Positions 11,462 to 21,469 of a stretch of 64,000 nt of DNA are shown here, one piece after another. Both the position numbers and the translations under genes were made by a program. The stretch is taken from assembly GCA_029204225.1 (NCBI GenBank), contig CM055094.1:27266107-27330106 (forward strand), in the 5' to 3' direction. The notes below the pieces were generated by a model. It was not told where the DNA came from. It ran no database searches and saw only the letters and a program-made list of their open reading frames with translations. The stretch's first letter is position 1. Every line of letters starts with the position of its first letter. The DNA is from Diphasiastrum complanatum. Taxonomy: Eukaryota > Streptophyta > Lycopodiopsida > Lycopodiales > Lycopodiaceae.

Positions 11462-12131
11462 TGTGTTCATTCATAATGTTGAAGATTGTAAATTTTCAAT
11501 TTTAAAGGCAAGTTGTAAACTTCTTATGAGAATAAGTGAAGCATCCAAAGTGGACACTTATATCCATAAGCAAGTAGTTAGCCTTATTGAGATGGAAATA
11601 CTTCTTGATTTCAATATTAGAAAAATCAAGCCAAGTTGTGGTGATTTTTGGACTTATGTTTCTAGCATAAGTAATGTTGATGATCATTTGAAGTGCACAT
11701 TATATGATCATGTTTGTTGTGATCATTTTGAGACATGGAGGTCTTGGATTTCCATCAAGGAGGAGCACCAAGAAGTTGATCTTGAGGAGTCATCTCAAGG
11801 TTCAAATGTGCCAAGGATTGAGGAGGAGAGTCCTTCTCAAATTATGATTCCAAGAAGAATATCAAGAGACATGGTTGAGCTCATATGGCTCACATTTCAA
11901 GGGAAAGAGGAGCACATTTCAAGTAGTAAACATCTGATGCTTGTTTCTCTTATGTCATTTGGTGAATCAATTTGCTTTAGTGAGGCTTTTGCATCTCAAA
12001 GTTGGAGTAAAGCCATACTAGCTGAGTATGATGTCTCTATTGAGAACATAGTTGATGTTCTTAATGATTTGAAATTGATTCTAGATCAATTAGAAAGCAA
12101 ATGGTTATTTTCTTCAAATGTATGCTCTTGA
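11427..12131 (+). CDS. Hypothetical protein, 234 aa, main ORF of the chimeric LTR element
   Basis: The longest ORF in the element, and unrecognised. It is Lys/Glu/Ser-rich with an acidic middle (EEHQEVDLEESSQGSN) and no zinc knuckle, DSG protease motif, YVDD or DDE pattern that I can see. Residues near the end (ICFSEAFASQSWSKAILAEY) repeat a motif of the preceding ORF. After the stop, 12165-12290 repeats 11485-11600 in diverged, frame-broken form. The whole therefore looks like two tandem copies of a unit about 690 bp long. The start is the first ATG after the overlap; a frame-shifted join to the previous ORF is more likely the original arrangement. A captured host fragment or an unusual gag are both possible. 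Confidence 0.4.
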   Translation: MHFLLVSKIMNDVFIHNVEDCKFSILKASCKLLMRISEASKVDTYIHKQVVSLIEMEILLDFNIRKIKPSCGDFWTYVSSISNVDDHLKCTLYDHVCCDHFETWRSWISIKEEHQEVDLEESSQGSNVPRIEEESPSQIMIPRRISRDMVELIWLTFQGKEEHISSSKHLMLVSLMSFGESICFSEAFASQSWSKAILAEYDVSIENIVDVLNDLKLILDQLESKWLFSSNVCS

Positions 12132-12164
12132 GTCTTGCAAGAGCGAGAGTGATTTGTCCACTCA

Positions 12165-12735
12165 TAGTGTGAAAAATTGTCTTTTTTCATGCATTGAGGC
12201 AAATTGTAAAACTCTTTATGAGAGAAAGTGAATCATCCTTTAAGGAAACTTATCTCCATAATGAAGTACCTAGCCTCATAAGTTGAGATTAGCATGGAAA
12301 CCAAGCATGAAGATATGATACAAACTCTTTGTTATTATAGCATGCATAGTCTTGCCAATGTTGATGAGCCCTAATCCTCGAGATCTTGGTAATATGCTGT
12401 TGGATCTTTGTGATCCTCATGAGTTAAGGACTCTTTATTTTCTCATGGAGTTGCAGCTATTTTCAAGGAGGAAGTGCTTTTGGATCAACCATATGCTTCA
12501 AGGATGGAACAAATCAATGAAAGAGGTGCTAGGATGGTGCAAAGCTCTCAAGTTCATAAAAAGTCAACATCAAAGAGGCAATTACCATGGATACGATGAT
12601 TTCGGATCAACATCAATCTCATTGGCTGATCTTCACACCTTTGAACCAGCAACGATCCATATTTGAAGACCAATTCAGCCCATGGATTCAATCTCAATAT
12701 CATCATATTTTTATCAAGTTAGTTTTGAGGAGGAG
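12165..12735 (+). other. 3' interior of chimeric element: duplicated remnant and short frame
   Basis: 12165-12290 is a diverged repeat of 11485-11600. A 104-aa frame at 12352-12666 (contains WNKSMKEVLGWCKALKFIKS) is unrecognised and may be non-coding. The purine tract follows. Confidence 0.4.
12727..12735 (+). other. Polypurine tract of the chimeric element
   Basis: GAGGAGGAG ends exactly where the 3' LTR TG begins at 12736. Confidence 0.85.
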
Positions 12736-13585
12736 TGTTAAAATTGGCAAAAGCTAACTTGATCAAATCTTGTAAATACCATTATGAGTAGCACATATCA
12801 TCATTAGACATGTGTGGAGCCTGTTCCACGTGTGAAATAAATGCATTTATTATTTAGATGAGTCATATAGGTTGTACCAACCATTTCATTTGAGATCTAG
12901 TAGCTAAAATGGCCAAAATATAGTTTTCTAGCTATATGCCACTTGGCAACATTTTATTGGTAGGAAAAGCTATTTCACATGGATAGGAGTGATCTCACAC
13001 GTGCCAAGGACTGCTCACATGTGTGAAAACATCAGTAGTAGTTGAGATCCAACTTGTAGTAGATATTTGTGCAAGTCCCTATAAATTAGGAAAATTGCCT
13101 AAAATCAAGGGAGGTGGCTATAAGTTAGGAAACTTGGTCCATGTGCCATATTGATGATTATTGGTGGATCCTTTGATGAGTAGGCACTCTCACACGTGCC
13201 AAATCAGCTGAGTAAGCATCAGCTCTTGTGTATATATGGTGGCTTATTTGGCCATAATTAAAATGGAAGCTAAATCTTGGTTTTGGAGCAATTCTAGTGT
13301 TTTCTCTCTATTTGTCTTGTGTTTTTATGCATTGATTGGGTTCTAAGTTTAGTATACTTTTATTCTCAGCCTACTGCCCGTACTCTGACAGGTTTTCACA
13401 CGTGTGAAACCAGCAAGTAAAAGTTTTGATCAATAATGATTGTTCTTGTTAGATTTATTCATCTAGATTTGATCTAAATGCTATCTAATCTTGTGTAGAT
13501 TGATAGGTTGATCTAATCTAACATCCAATCACACTTGTGGATCTGATTCAGATCTATTCTTGGTCCATTTTGCTGTACTTTGACA
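12736..13585 (+). repeat. 3' LTR of the chimeric element (850 bp)
   Basis: Begins TGTTAAAATTGGC and ends GTACTTTGACA, then TGCTT, the target duplication. It is about 11 bp longer than the 5' copy because of small indels, for example an extra aaataccattatgag near 12774. It keeps the four CACGTG cores at about 12827, 12998, 13193 and 13399. Confidence 0.9.
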
Positions 13586-14361
13586 TGCTTGTTTGCATGT
13601 CTTCTATCTTCCAACCATAGCATGAGTCTTCTCTCCAGGTCCTACATGCTACGGAGCAACTTATCAAGCCGGGGGGAATCAACAAAACAGTCAACTTGGA
13701 CATTTTCTTTGAAAACAAGTGACCCAAGTGACATTTTTCCAAACAATCAGGTATATCAAAATTCGCTGGCCTGTTTGCAGCCCTAACAGACCCTGATCCC
13801 ATGAATTCTTACCACGGTCAGATTCTAAGAAAACAGCCTAATATACTGTCAAAATACCTACTTTTCACCTAGATCTTTGTCCTAGAATTCGTCGGTTTCA
13901 CTAAGGTTGGATCTAATCAAGATCAGTTCTCCAGCAGCTCCGCAAATTCTATCTCAGAAATTTTGCATGTTTTCTGTTAGAAAGTCATATTTTTTCTCAT
14001 ATTTCCTATCTGTAAGTAAACCCTTTGTATTAGAAATCACCATTTAGCCTACAAAATCGTTCTCAGTGAGCACGAATTCCTGGTCCCACCTGCGAATTTC
14101 TAACAGTACAATTTTTTTTACAAAAATATAAAAAAATCAATATTCTGACAGACAACACTCCTTGTCAGAATTCGCGAGTCTTACAATTCGATTTATCAGC
14201 CTCTCCACGATTTCTCAGTCTATCCGCGAATTCTATTACAGCCAGAAAGACCTGTTTTTTTGTCCTACACTCTCCATTCTGCAAGCAAACTGTCCTTTTT
14301 TTGGCCAAGTACTGTACTAACCTGATCATCTATATTTTTATTCTCCTCCACACTCTGCATC
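13586..14361 (+). other. Ty3 leader, continued after the nested insertion
   Basis: Begins with the second TGCTT and continues the leader interrupted at 7788. Similar leader copies lie at about 9280-9485 (direct) and 11165-10400 (inverted). Repeated gcgaattc/cacgaattc words occur near 14150-14240. No coding frame is seen before the gag ATG at 14362. Confidence 0.65.
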
Positions 14362-15983
14362 ATGTCTCGTGACTGTGCTGAATCTTCTAATCCGGCTCCT
14401 CCATGGCTAAAATGCAGTATTCCACATATCGATGCACCAAAGTACGATGGAAAATCTGACCCAGTCCGATTTCTCCAAGACTTTGATAATGCATGCCGTT
14501 TTTATGGAGATACCTCCGAAACTGAAAAGCTTCTTCTATTTTCCATGGTACTCTATGGAATAGCCAAGGAGTGGCATCTGAATCTCAAAGCTCTTGATCT
14601 TGCTTCTTGGACCACCCTCAAGGACGCTCTCGTCAAGCGTTTCAAATCATCCAAACTGACATAGAGCCCATTCATCCAAATTACCCATATCAAGATACGT
14701 CGCGAAGAGTCTGTTTGAAACTACATTGAGCATTTTAAATGTCTCAAAGTAGAATGTGTTGATGAAAATATCACCAAACGTATGGCCATAAAATTGTTCT
14801 TGGTTGGATTGCCTAAAAACATCCGCCGTGAACTCAAACTAGTTGACCTTTATGATCACTTAAAGATGTGATGACTGATGCTATCCGTGAGAAAAATGAA
14901 AGTCCCGACGATGACTTTGACCATCGTGAAAAGAAATCTAAGAATCCGGGACCGTCCTAATCACCCGAAGTCTGACAATATTGCCCAATCTTCGGAACTT
15001 CTACATCAAATGAAAACCTAGCAAAAAGCTCAACAATCTCATATGAATAAGCTCACTACCGATTTTCAAACCGCCATGAAATAAATTGTTGAGAAATCCT
15101 TTCCAGCAAGAGAAAATGTCTGGTGTCCAATCTGCTCACATCATCATACTGCTAATGAATGCCCTCATCTACGAAACCATTTTCCAGCAGCAACCAGACC
15201 CACCATCTATCGAGCATACCGCCCCTACCCTCCACAATAGCTTGTGCCATGAACAGGGGTCTACCAACCACGACCAACGCACCAAATCAGTACCAACCGC
15301 CATGTCAACAGTTTGTCATTAATCAACCTGCCCATTATCTTGATCCAAATACCATCGATCCGGCAACCTACTATGTGGAAGACAATACTCAACTACAATA
15401 CTCTACTGAAACAGTTGTTTATTATACATATGATTCTAATGCTCAAACAGTGGATCCCAATGCCCAAGCTTACAATCCAAACCAAGTTGTCTTTGTCGTG
15501 CATCAACTCCCCGCAATACGAGGATGTTTTATCTGTGCAGGTAAGCATCCTAGTATTCACTGCCCAGATAAACTCCGTTTTCCTCCAGCTTGTGAAAAAT
15601 GTGGTATTGAATATCACGTGAAGGACTGCCCATCCCGATCTAAACCTGCTACTCCTATCTGTTCAGTGCAAGTAGAAACTTTACCAGTTGCAACTCATCC
15701 TGCTTGGGTCTTGACTCGGACACAAACCCAACGCCGAGCCCCTACACTTGCACCCAGCAAAACTCAACAACAGGTTGTCCCTCCAAGTGAAGATTCCACC
15801 CCAATAGTTTATCCTCACCCATCTGAAAAAATTCGACTGCATCATCAGTATCGCCAGCAAATCCACAATGCCGACCAACAATCTTCCACCTCCCATAAAG
15901 TACCTCACAAGCCTTTTACAAGCAAAACCCTTGAAAGTACCGAAGTTTGGGGAGATTTATTGCAAGCCAATGTCTATTCATAG
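14362..15983 (+). pseudogene. Ty3 gag relic with zinc knuckles
   Basis: Gag would form the virus-like particle. The N-terminal frame (14362-14664, 100 aa) reads PKYDGKSDPVRFLQDF then WHLNLKALDLASWTTLKDAL, a Retrotrans_gag-type core. After a stop it goes on in the same region with YIEHFKCLKVE and AIKLFLVGLPKNI. At about 15120-15170 a knuckle-like CPICSHHHTANEC appears. In the 274-aa frame (15159-15983) there are CFICAGKHPSIHC and CEKCGIEYHVKDC, CX2CX3-4HX3-4C patterns. Stops near 14665, 14715 and 14870 and frame shifts make it non-functional as read. The start is the ATG in MSRDCAESSNPAPP, right after the leader. No pol follows. Confidence 0.75.
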
Positions 15984-17323
15984 ATTCCAGCCGAATCTGT
16001 GAACAAGTTTTTCTTCTTTTATTTCTTCTCTTCTTTGTTACTTCAGGTGGTTACCGCTCTGAAAACCGGGTGTTTTTGCCCGTTTCCCAAAGCCAGTTCT
16101 TATAGTTAAGTCCTCTTGTTTAGAACGGTTTTCAGTCAGAAGTATTTCTCAGTTTGCAACATGTATTCCCAACCTGTTAGTGGGATGAAACGGTTACGTT
16201 CACTCAGCTATATGCATTTACAAGCCATGCAACCAATCCTAGCTCCAACATAGATCAATGTTCTGGACAGAGAGCAAATCTACAATCTAACTACCAAACT
16301 ATCTTAGGAAATCAGGAAATAATACAATAACAAGATTAAGCTACTCAACACAAAACAAGAATCAAGAAAACTAATTTCCTAACAACATTCTAGCAACCCA
16401 AGAGTCCAGAAACACCCATTTCTTCTTGGAACACCCAAGAACAATCAAGAACATGATTGTTAGTGAATATGCAAAATCAGATCCACAATCTCAGCCTATA
16501 TAGTTTATTTGCATGCTGAAACTACAAAATCAAAAAAACAAGAGAGTTAATTTACATCTACATTCCACAAAGCAAGAAATCTAATTAATCCACAATCACA
16601 AAAAGAAATCAGAACATGTTCATAGGAATTTCACTCAAGAAAATTGCCATGAAGAAGGGGCTTCTCAATTGCGAAGAACTCGTAAAAGATCTTCTTTATT
16701 CAATCAAGATAAATGACAATACAATCAAAAGCTCCCTCACAAGAGAGGGGGGTCCTTAAATAAGCAAGAGGGCTTACCATGTGGAGTCCAAGTGGCAATT
16801 CCACTCATTAGAAATTACTTGTGGAAATAGCCCTTCCACTAGAGGTCACCATCAAAAGGTGGCTCACTCTAAATTATTTAAGGGGGTCTACACTTATTTA
16901 CATTGCCTAGGAAACATTACTAGCTCCTACATGGTCGTTCCTTCTCTAGGATACACCATGTAGGTTCACATAGAAAATAATTGTCGTCCTAGCTAGTAAT
17001 CCTCGGCTCTCATGATCGACTCTCAGCTTCTTCTGCTCTCCTCCTTCTGAGACCTCCTCGGTCATGGGTGAGAGATACTCTGTGTCTTTAGCTTGGCTCG
17101 GCATCTGAAGATTCTCTGAAATTTGCTAACATTATCCATCCCTAATCTGTTGTAGGACCCATTGCAACACAGGTGATGTCGTTCCGCTTGGCACTTGAAA
17201 AAGCGTGGATCTTCGTTCACTTTTGTAAAACCAGGTGTTTATTATCAGCAAAATTGTTTCACAAAAATGAAGATTTCCCAATGGTCGCTACATTCCAGCC
17301 CTCTTGAGAACTTCTTGCGAGTC
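15984..17323. other. No recognisable gene
   Basis: AT-rich with only short frames. 16400-16600 is A-rich; 16680-16990 resembles a transcribed-end or LTR-like stretch but shows no matching second copy. No feature assigned. Confidence 0.35.
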
Positions 17324-18291
17324 CTACTCACCTTGTCGCCTCGTCGTCTGTTTCCGCTCAATCATTTTTCGCCCTAGGGCTTCGAACACTTGGAAGCGGA
17401 GCTTACTTCCGTAGTTTAGTGGCCCCAAGTACTCTCATATCCTTTCGATGAAGCCCATTTCCTGCCAGTCTTTTATCATGGTGACATACCATGATGATAT
17501 GAAGGCCGCTCTGTAGTATAGACGGGCCATCATCTCATGGTCTTCCTTTTACTGGCCTGGAGCTGTATGTACTCGGGCTTAATTAGAGGGGCACCAACTA
17601 TCATTGCACCCGACGATCCATCTTGTGCTTGGTCGATCAGGGCCATCTGGTGCTTCAGTTGTTGCTGGACCTCTTCCAATGTGATCTCATGCCTAGCCAT
17701 CACAGATCTGATTTTTTCTATCTCTTTTTTTTTTTCTTTGACCAGCTTTTGTTGTTGCGCGATCTCTTCGCCCTGGTACTAGACCTTATTCTTGAGCTTG
17801 GTGCTGGCTTATCAACCAATGCATGTGGTAGCTTGATTCGGATAGGTCGATCATCGAGCATTTAGCTGCTTCAGAGAGCTTCTCCGGGTTAGTGATGGTT
17901 GGATACTGCTCAGGGGTGTGGGATGGTGAAGCTAAAAATAAGCTGTCTGCTCAATCTTCTGGAGAATCCTGGTCACAGCATTTGGTCCATGAGGGAACCC
18001 AAAGGGTTGCAAGTCTGCCACCACAAAAGGTATACTATAAACATAGTTCCTGACAAGGGAAACTATGAATTGGCACAACCTTGCAGTAGCATTATAGTTG
18101 GTGTACGCCATGTGTAGCAGGTACGGACTTTGATACCCAGTCAGGACATGGATTTGGAACTCAATTGTCTTGAAAAAGGATTCTGTCTGTTGGTACTAAG
18201 TTTGCATCTCGGTAATATCCAATTTACATAGCTAGATGTCGATCTTATTAGCATCGGGGTCATCCGATTTGGAACTCGGGTTGGAAGACAT
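17324..18291 (-). pseudogene. Degenerate ORF of unknown function, probably transposon-derived
   Basis: On the minus strand a protein-like frame starts MSSNPSSKSDDPDANKID at 18291. It continues with few stops through HMAYTNYNATARLCQF and YSIPFVVADLQPFGFPHGP. After a frame shift it has a charged helical part near 17740-17600 (EIEKIRSVMARHEITLEEV, QQQLKHQMALIDQAQDG). Near 17520-17324 it ends FISSWYVTMIKDWQEMGF, LGPLNYGSKLRFQVFEALGR, then a stop. At least three internal stops. I do not recognise the family. The layout suits a gag-like or accessory protein of the Ty3 elements around it. Confidence 0.4.
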
Positions 18292-18374
18292 GGTAAAAAA
18301 ATGAAAACAACAGTGTTTTGAAAAAAGTGTGTCGGTTGAGATGGGACTGGTGGCTTTGGTCGAGATGTAACTGA

Positions 18375-18485
18375 GGGCTTCAGTCGAGATGGAACTGAGG
18401 TCTTCGGTTGAGATGGAACTGAGGTCTTCAGTCGAGATGGAATTGAGGTCTTCGGTCGAGATGGAACTGAAGTTCGTCGGTCAAG
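18375..18485. repeat. Minisatellite, 24-bp period
   Basis: About four to five units of tcgagatggaactgaggtct plus ttcg, with a few substitutions, and degenerate units on both sides. The period is a multiple of three; the minus strand reads PKTSVPSR repeats. It lies between the relic ORF at 17.3-18.3 kb and the 125-bp repeats. Confidence 0.75.
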
Positions 18486-18527
18486 ATAGACTGGAAAGCA
18501 GCGGGTGATAATGTAGATGAAGGCGTC

Positions 18528-18845
18528 GGTCGAGATGGAGGTGAAAGATGTGTTGAAAGTGAATGATGTTTCTGAAAGGGAGGTTACAGAATGAGGTTGG
18601 GTAAGGAAAAAGGTAGGGTATAATGTCTGAAGAAGAAGACGTTGAGGTGTCGGTCAAGATGGAGGTGAAAGATGTGTTGAAAGTAAATGATATTTCTAAA
18701 AGGGAGGTTACGAAATGAGGTTGGGTAAGGAAAAATGTAGGGTATAATGTCTGAAGAAGAAGATGTTGAGGTGTCGGTCAAGATGGAGGTGAAATACGTG
18801 TTGAAAGTGAATGATGTTTCTAAAAGTGAGGTTACGGAATAAGAC
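18528..18845. repeat. Tandem repeat, about 125-bp period, 2.5 copies
   Basis: The unit beginning aagatggaggtgaaagatgt occurs at about 18530, 18655 and 18780, the last one partial. Copies are about 95 percent alike by eye. It contains gaggttacg(g)aat and gggtaaggaaaa. It adjoins the 3' end of the minus-strand Ty3 relic. Confidence 0.8.
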
Positions 18846-18959
18846 ATGCATCAATGTATTCTCAGGGAGTGGTTTGGAACCATTCACAAGAGCAGCTTGG
18901 AGGTAGCTTGGGGGAATACAGGTGGGCACTACAGGAGGGTACATGCTCAGATCTTTGTG

Positions 18960-19300
18960 TTCAGGGATGGCATTGGAATACTTGATAGGAATAGCACTAC
19001 AGGATAACAATTCAGCCCATCGAGCTTTTCTCCCCCGAAGATCATGTTGATTACAAAAATACTTAAGAGGCTAGTGATCCGTATACACTACAAACTTACT
19101 ACCATACAAGTAGTGTCTCCAGGTTTTAACGCTAGTGGCCTATCCATTTGTAATAGAACCGCTCCAACTGCAACATCACTTGCATCCGTTCTCACGATGT
19201 AAGATAAATCTGGATTTGCAATTTGTAACACAGGAGCTGAAACAATCATTGTTTTAAGTTTCTCAAAACATTGATTCAATTCTTCGTTCCAAACAACAGG
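18960..19300 (-). pseudogene. Ty3 RNase H relic
   Basis: Minus strand: LKTMIVSAPVLQIANPDLSY then VRTDASDVAVGAVLLQ (19279-19088), the RNase H start with catalytic Asp in TDAS. This is followed by FVVYTDH, a stop, PLKYF, and RGRKARWAELLS, the usual DH..L.YL and R..RW..L segments. Frame shifts near 19120 and stops make it non-functional. It follows the RT relic in the expected order. Sequence after about 18960 does not continue into an integrase. Confidence 0.8.
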
Positions 19301-19334
19301 CGGACTAGGTTGATTTCTCTTTTTCTTTTTATTA

Positions 19335-20135
19335 TCAAACCCTTTTGTCAGATAGTGCTGCTAACTTAGCATAATCCTCAATAAATCTCTTGAAGAAAAG
19401 TTTAAAACCTAAAAATGACTTTACTTGTCTCATAGTTCCCGAAACTGGCCACTCAATCACAATCTTGATTTTATCCTCGTCAATCTTGATCCCATTTATT
19501 GTGATTTTATGACCCAGATAAAACAACCCTTGCTTAAAAAATTCACACTTGGACTCTTTAGCATAGAGTAACTCCTGATGGAGTTTCATCAAGACGATTT
19601 TTAAGTGTTCTATGTGTTCCACCAAGGATTTAATGTAAGCGAGAATGTCGTCTTAGAATAAAACCACAAACTTCCCCAAATATGGACGAAATAAATCGTT
19701 TTGCTATAACATTGCTGGAGCATTCGTTAATCCAAATGACAATACTAAGAATTCATAATGACCAAATCTAGAATGAAATCTTGTCTTTTGGACATCTTCC
19801 GACTTAATTCTTATTTGATGGTACCTTGTCCTGAGATCTATCTTGGTAAAATACCGTGCTCCACCCAAGCGATCTACAAGGTCATCCATCCTAGGTAATG
19901 GATATTTATTTTTGATAGTCACTTTATTAAGACCCTTGTAATCCCCACACATCCAGAAACCTCCAACTTTCTTCACTTTAAGAAGAACAGGAGCACCCCA
20001 TGGTGATGTACTAGGTTGTATTTGTCCCATCCTCAGATAGTTTTCTATTATATTTGAAATCTCTGTCTCCTCTTTCTGAGAAGACCTATAAGGTTGTCTA
20101 GAGACAGGTTGACTTCCTGGAATTAAATCAATCAT
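19335..20135 (-). pseudogene. Ty3 reverse transcriptase relic (chromovirus-like), stop inside active site
   Basis: The first frame (20135-19704) starts [17 protein letters not shown] and shows [15 protein letters not shown], then [40 protein letters not shown] and FGLTNAPA, the classic Ty3 RT order. The next segment reads VVLF, stop, DDILAYIKS. The catalytic Y/F-x-DD box keeps both Asp, but its second residue is a TAA. It continues (19625-19335) with ESKCEFFKQGLFYLGHKIT and VKSFLGFKLFFKRFIEDYA. Known role: copying element RNA to DNA. The stops make this copy inactive. The IDLIPG start and overall pattern point to chromovirus-type Ty3 elements. Confidence 0.88.
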
Positions 20136-20198
20136 GTGGTCTACTAACCTAGATAGTGGTAAACCATGAGGTAATTCAGATGGAAAAACATCCCTAAA

Positions 20199-20891
20199 TT
20201 AATTTATGGTCTGTTCTTTCACTGCTTGCTCATGATCTAAATTTACTGAGTTAAGAATTGTTGAGAATTCACAACCATTTAGATTCATTTCAAGAACATC
20301 CACAACTAGAATAACATATATTGAAAAAAACTCCATACTCAGAATAATCCAATGATCCATTTCATTAACTATAGAAATCTGATCCAACGGATGTACAAAA
20401 TTATTGCCAAATAATATAACTACCTTATCACCCTCCTTGAAAGTGAGAATATGCTTCTTCAAATCAATCAACAAAGAAGGCGACTTACTAGATAACCATT
20501 CGTAATCTAAGATTAAATTAGTACGAGCTAGGTCTAAAACATGAAAATTAATTAATTCTATGTGTCCTTGCATCAAAACTAGGAGCTTCGGGACTTTTAC
20601 GTTCCAAGTCTCCAACTTTGCTCCTGAAGCTAGATAAACCTTATATCTATGATTGTTGGCTTCAGTTTCCAAGCTAAGATTCTGCACAAGACAAGAATTA
20701 ATAAAATTATGAGTTGAACCACTGTCCAATAAAATACTTACTTCCTGATCTTTAATTGTGTCAATTAAACGGAAAAGTTCATTAGGCAAGAAAGAAGTAG
20801 TACTAAAAGAACATTCACACTCACAACCAGTCAAGTTAATTTCCAAAGTCGTACCATTGCCACCTGGGATCTCAATCATGTGAGCCGACAC
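20199..20891 (-). pseudogene. Ty3 aspartic protease relic (230-aa open frame)
   Basis: An open frame of 230 aa. VSILLDSGSTHNFI holds the retropepsin active site D-S-G, in the DSG-(A/S)-THNFI context typical of plant Ty3 polyproteins. KLLVLMQGHIELINFHVL and NLILDYEWLSS are the later protease segments, where the family usually has LGxxWL. It is part of a gag-pro-pol polyprotein read from high to low coordinates. A stop separates it from RT. The open frame survives by chance or recent decay; with a broken RT the element is dead. Confidence 0.82.
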
Positions 20892-21180
20892 TTTCTTCCT
20901 TTCTAGACAATTTCGTCATATGTCCAGGCTTCTTACAGACGAAACATAAGTTCTCTTTCTTAGCCTTTTCCCGGGACATAGATTTCTTAAATCTCTTTCT
21001 CTTCGGCTACCTGGGTTCCGATGCTGCTTGATCTAATTCGTCAAAATATTTTGCTTGGTCTGGACCGCGCTTCTTAACCTTCTTGGTTTTCAAAATGGTT
21101 GGAATTTGCGCAAACTGCTTCCTGGATGCCACCACTGTGGAATCATATGCTTTCGCAATCCGAAACACATCTTCCAACTT
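20892..21180 (-). pseudogene. Ty3 gag C-terminal relic with defective zinc knuckle
   Basis: Minus strand reads ...KKENLCFVCKKPGHMTKLSRK. The knuckle has C-X2-C-X4-H, but the last Cys of CX2CX4HX4C is Ser (TCT). Basic sequence precedes it. Only the C-terminal part of gag remains; upstream (above 21185) the sequence switches to an LTR fragment. Confidence 0.65.
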
Positions 21181-21184
21181 AGAG

Positions 21185-21457
21185 CTTAGAACTTTAAAAA
21201 GTTTCTAACTTGGGACTTAAGATAACTTAAGATATCTTAGAATATTTCTAAGCTTAAGTTTCTTAAGTCTAAGTTCTAATCCTAAGTTTATGTTATTTTA
21301 TTATTTTAAGCTTCTACCCATGGACTTACAAAACATGTGCCACAATAGAAGTTTATTGGCAAGTACTCATACGTGGGCTTACAATACACATGCCATGAAG
21401 TTTTATTTCTTTTCTTTTTTTTACTTTTGTTTCCATTGTGTTGCACAGTTGCTAACA
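21185..21457 (-). repeat. Ty3 LTR 5' fragment, inverted relative to 6909
   Basis: The reverse complement starts TGTTAGCA and follows 6909-7165: aagaaataaaact...catggcatgtg, ttttgtaagtccac/gg, then the taagttctaa/cttaag-rich stretch. It stops at about 21185, where Ty3 gag begins. It keeps only the first third of the LTR. Both copies share ttgatgttagca at the start. Confidence 0.7.
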
Positions 21458-21469
21458 TCAAGCATCAAA

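Larger units (their letters stand above)
7789..13585 (+). mobile_element. Complete non-autonomous LTR retrotransposon with TSD, chimeric interior
   Basis: Two direct LTRs (7789-8627 and 12736-13585), a copia-type iMet primer site and a purine tract bound a 4.1-kb interior. The 5-bp target duplication TGCTT is perfect (7784-7788 and 13586-13590). The LTRs look about 95 percent alike by eye, differing by scattered substitutions and short indels, so insertion was moderately recent. The interior has no recognisable gag, protease, RT or integrase of its own. It holds Ty3-derived LTR and leader pieces in both orientations and unrecognised ORFs (11168-12131). It must have been mobilised by another element's enzymes, probably a copia, from the primer site. 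It is inserted into the leader of a Ty3 element related to the one it carries. Confidence 0.85.
6909..15983 (+). mobile_element. Ty3-type LTR retrotransposon, incomplete, host of a nested insertion
   Basis: Order on the plus strand: LTR (6909-7702), primer site (7704-7717), leader (7718-7788, continued 13591-14361), gag relic (14362-15983). The leader is split at 7784-7788 by another LTR element; removing that element and one TGCTT copy rejoins the leader. No protease, RT, integrase or 3' LTR on the plus strand follows the gag. The element is therefore truncated or non-autonomous. The leader resembles the long untranslated leaders of Tat-type elements. Confidence 0.6.

Noticed and set aside
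16130-16260. 3' LTR of the Ty3 element
   Set aside because: No similarity to 6909-7702 and no purine tract; the 3' LTR was not found.
18330-18845. CRISPR-like array
   Set aside because: Repeats are head-to-tail without unique spacers, in a plant nuclear context; they are minisatellites.
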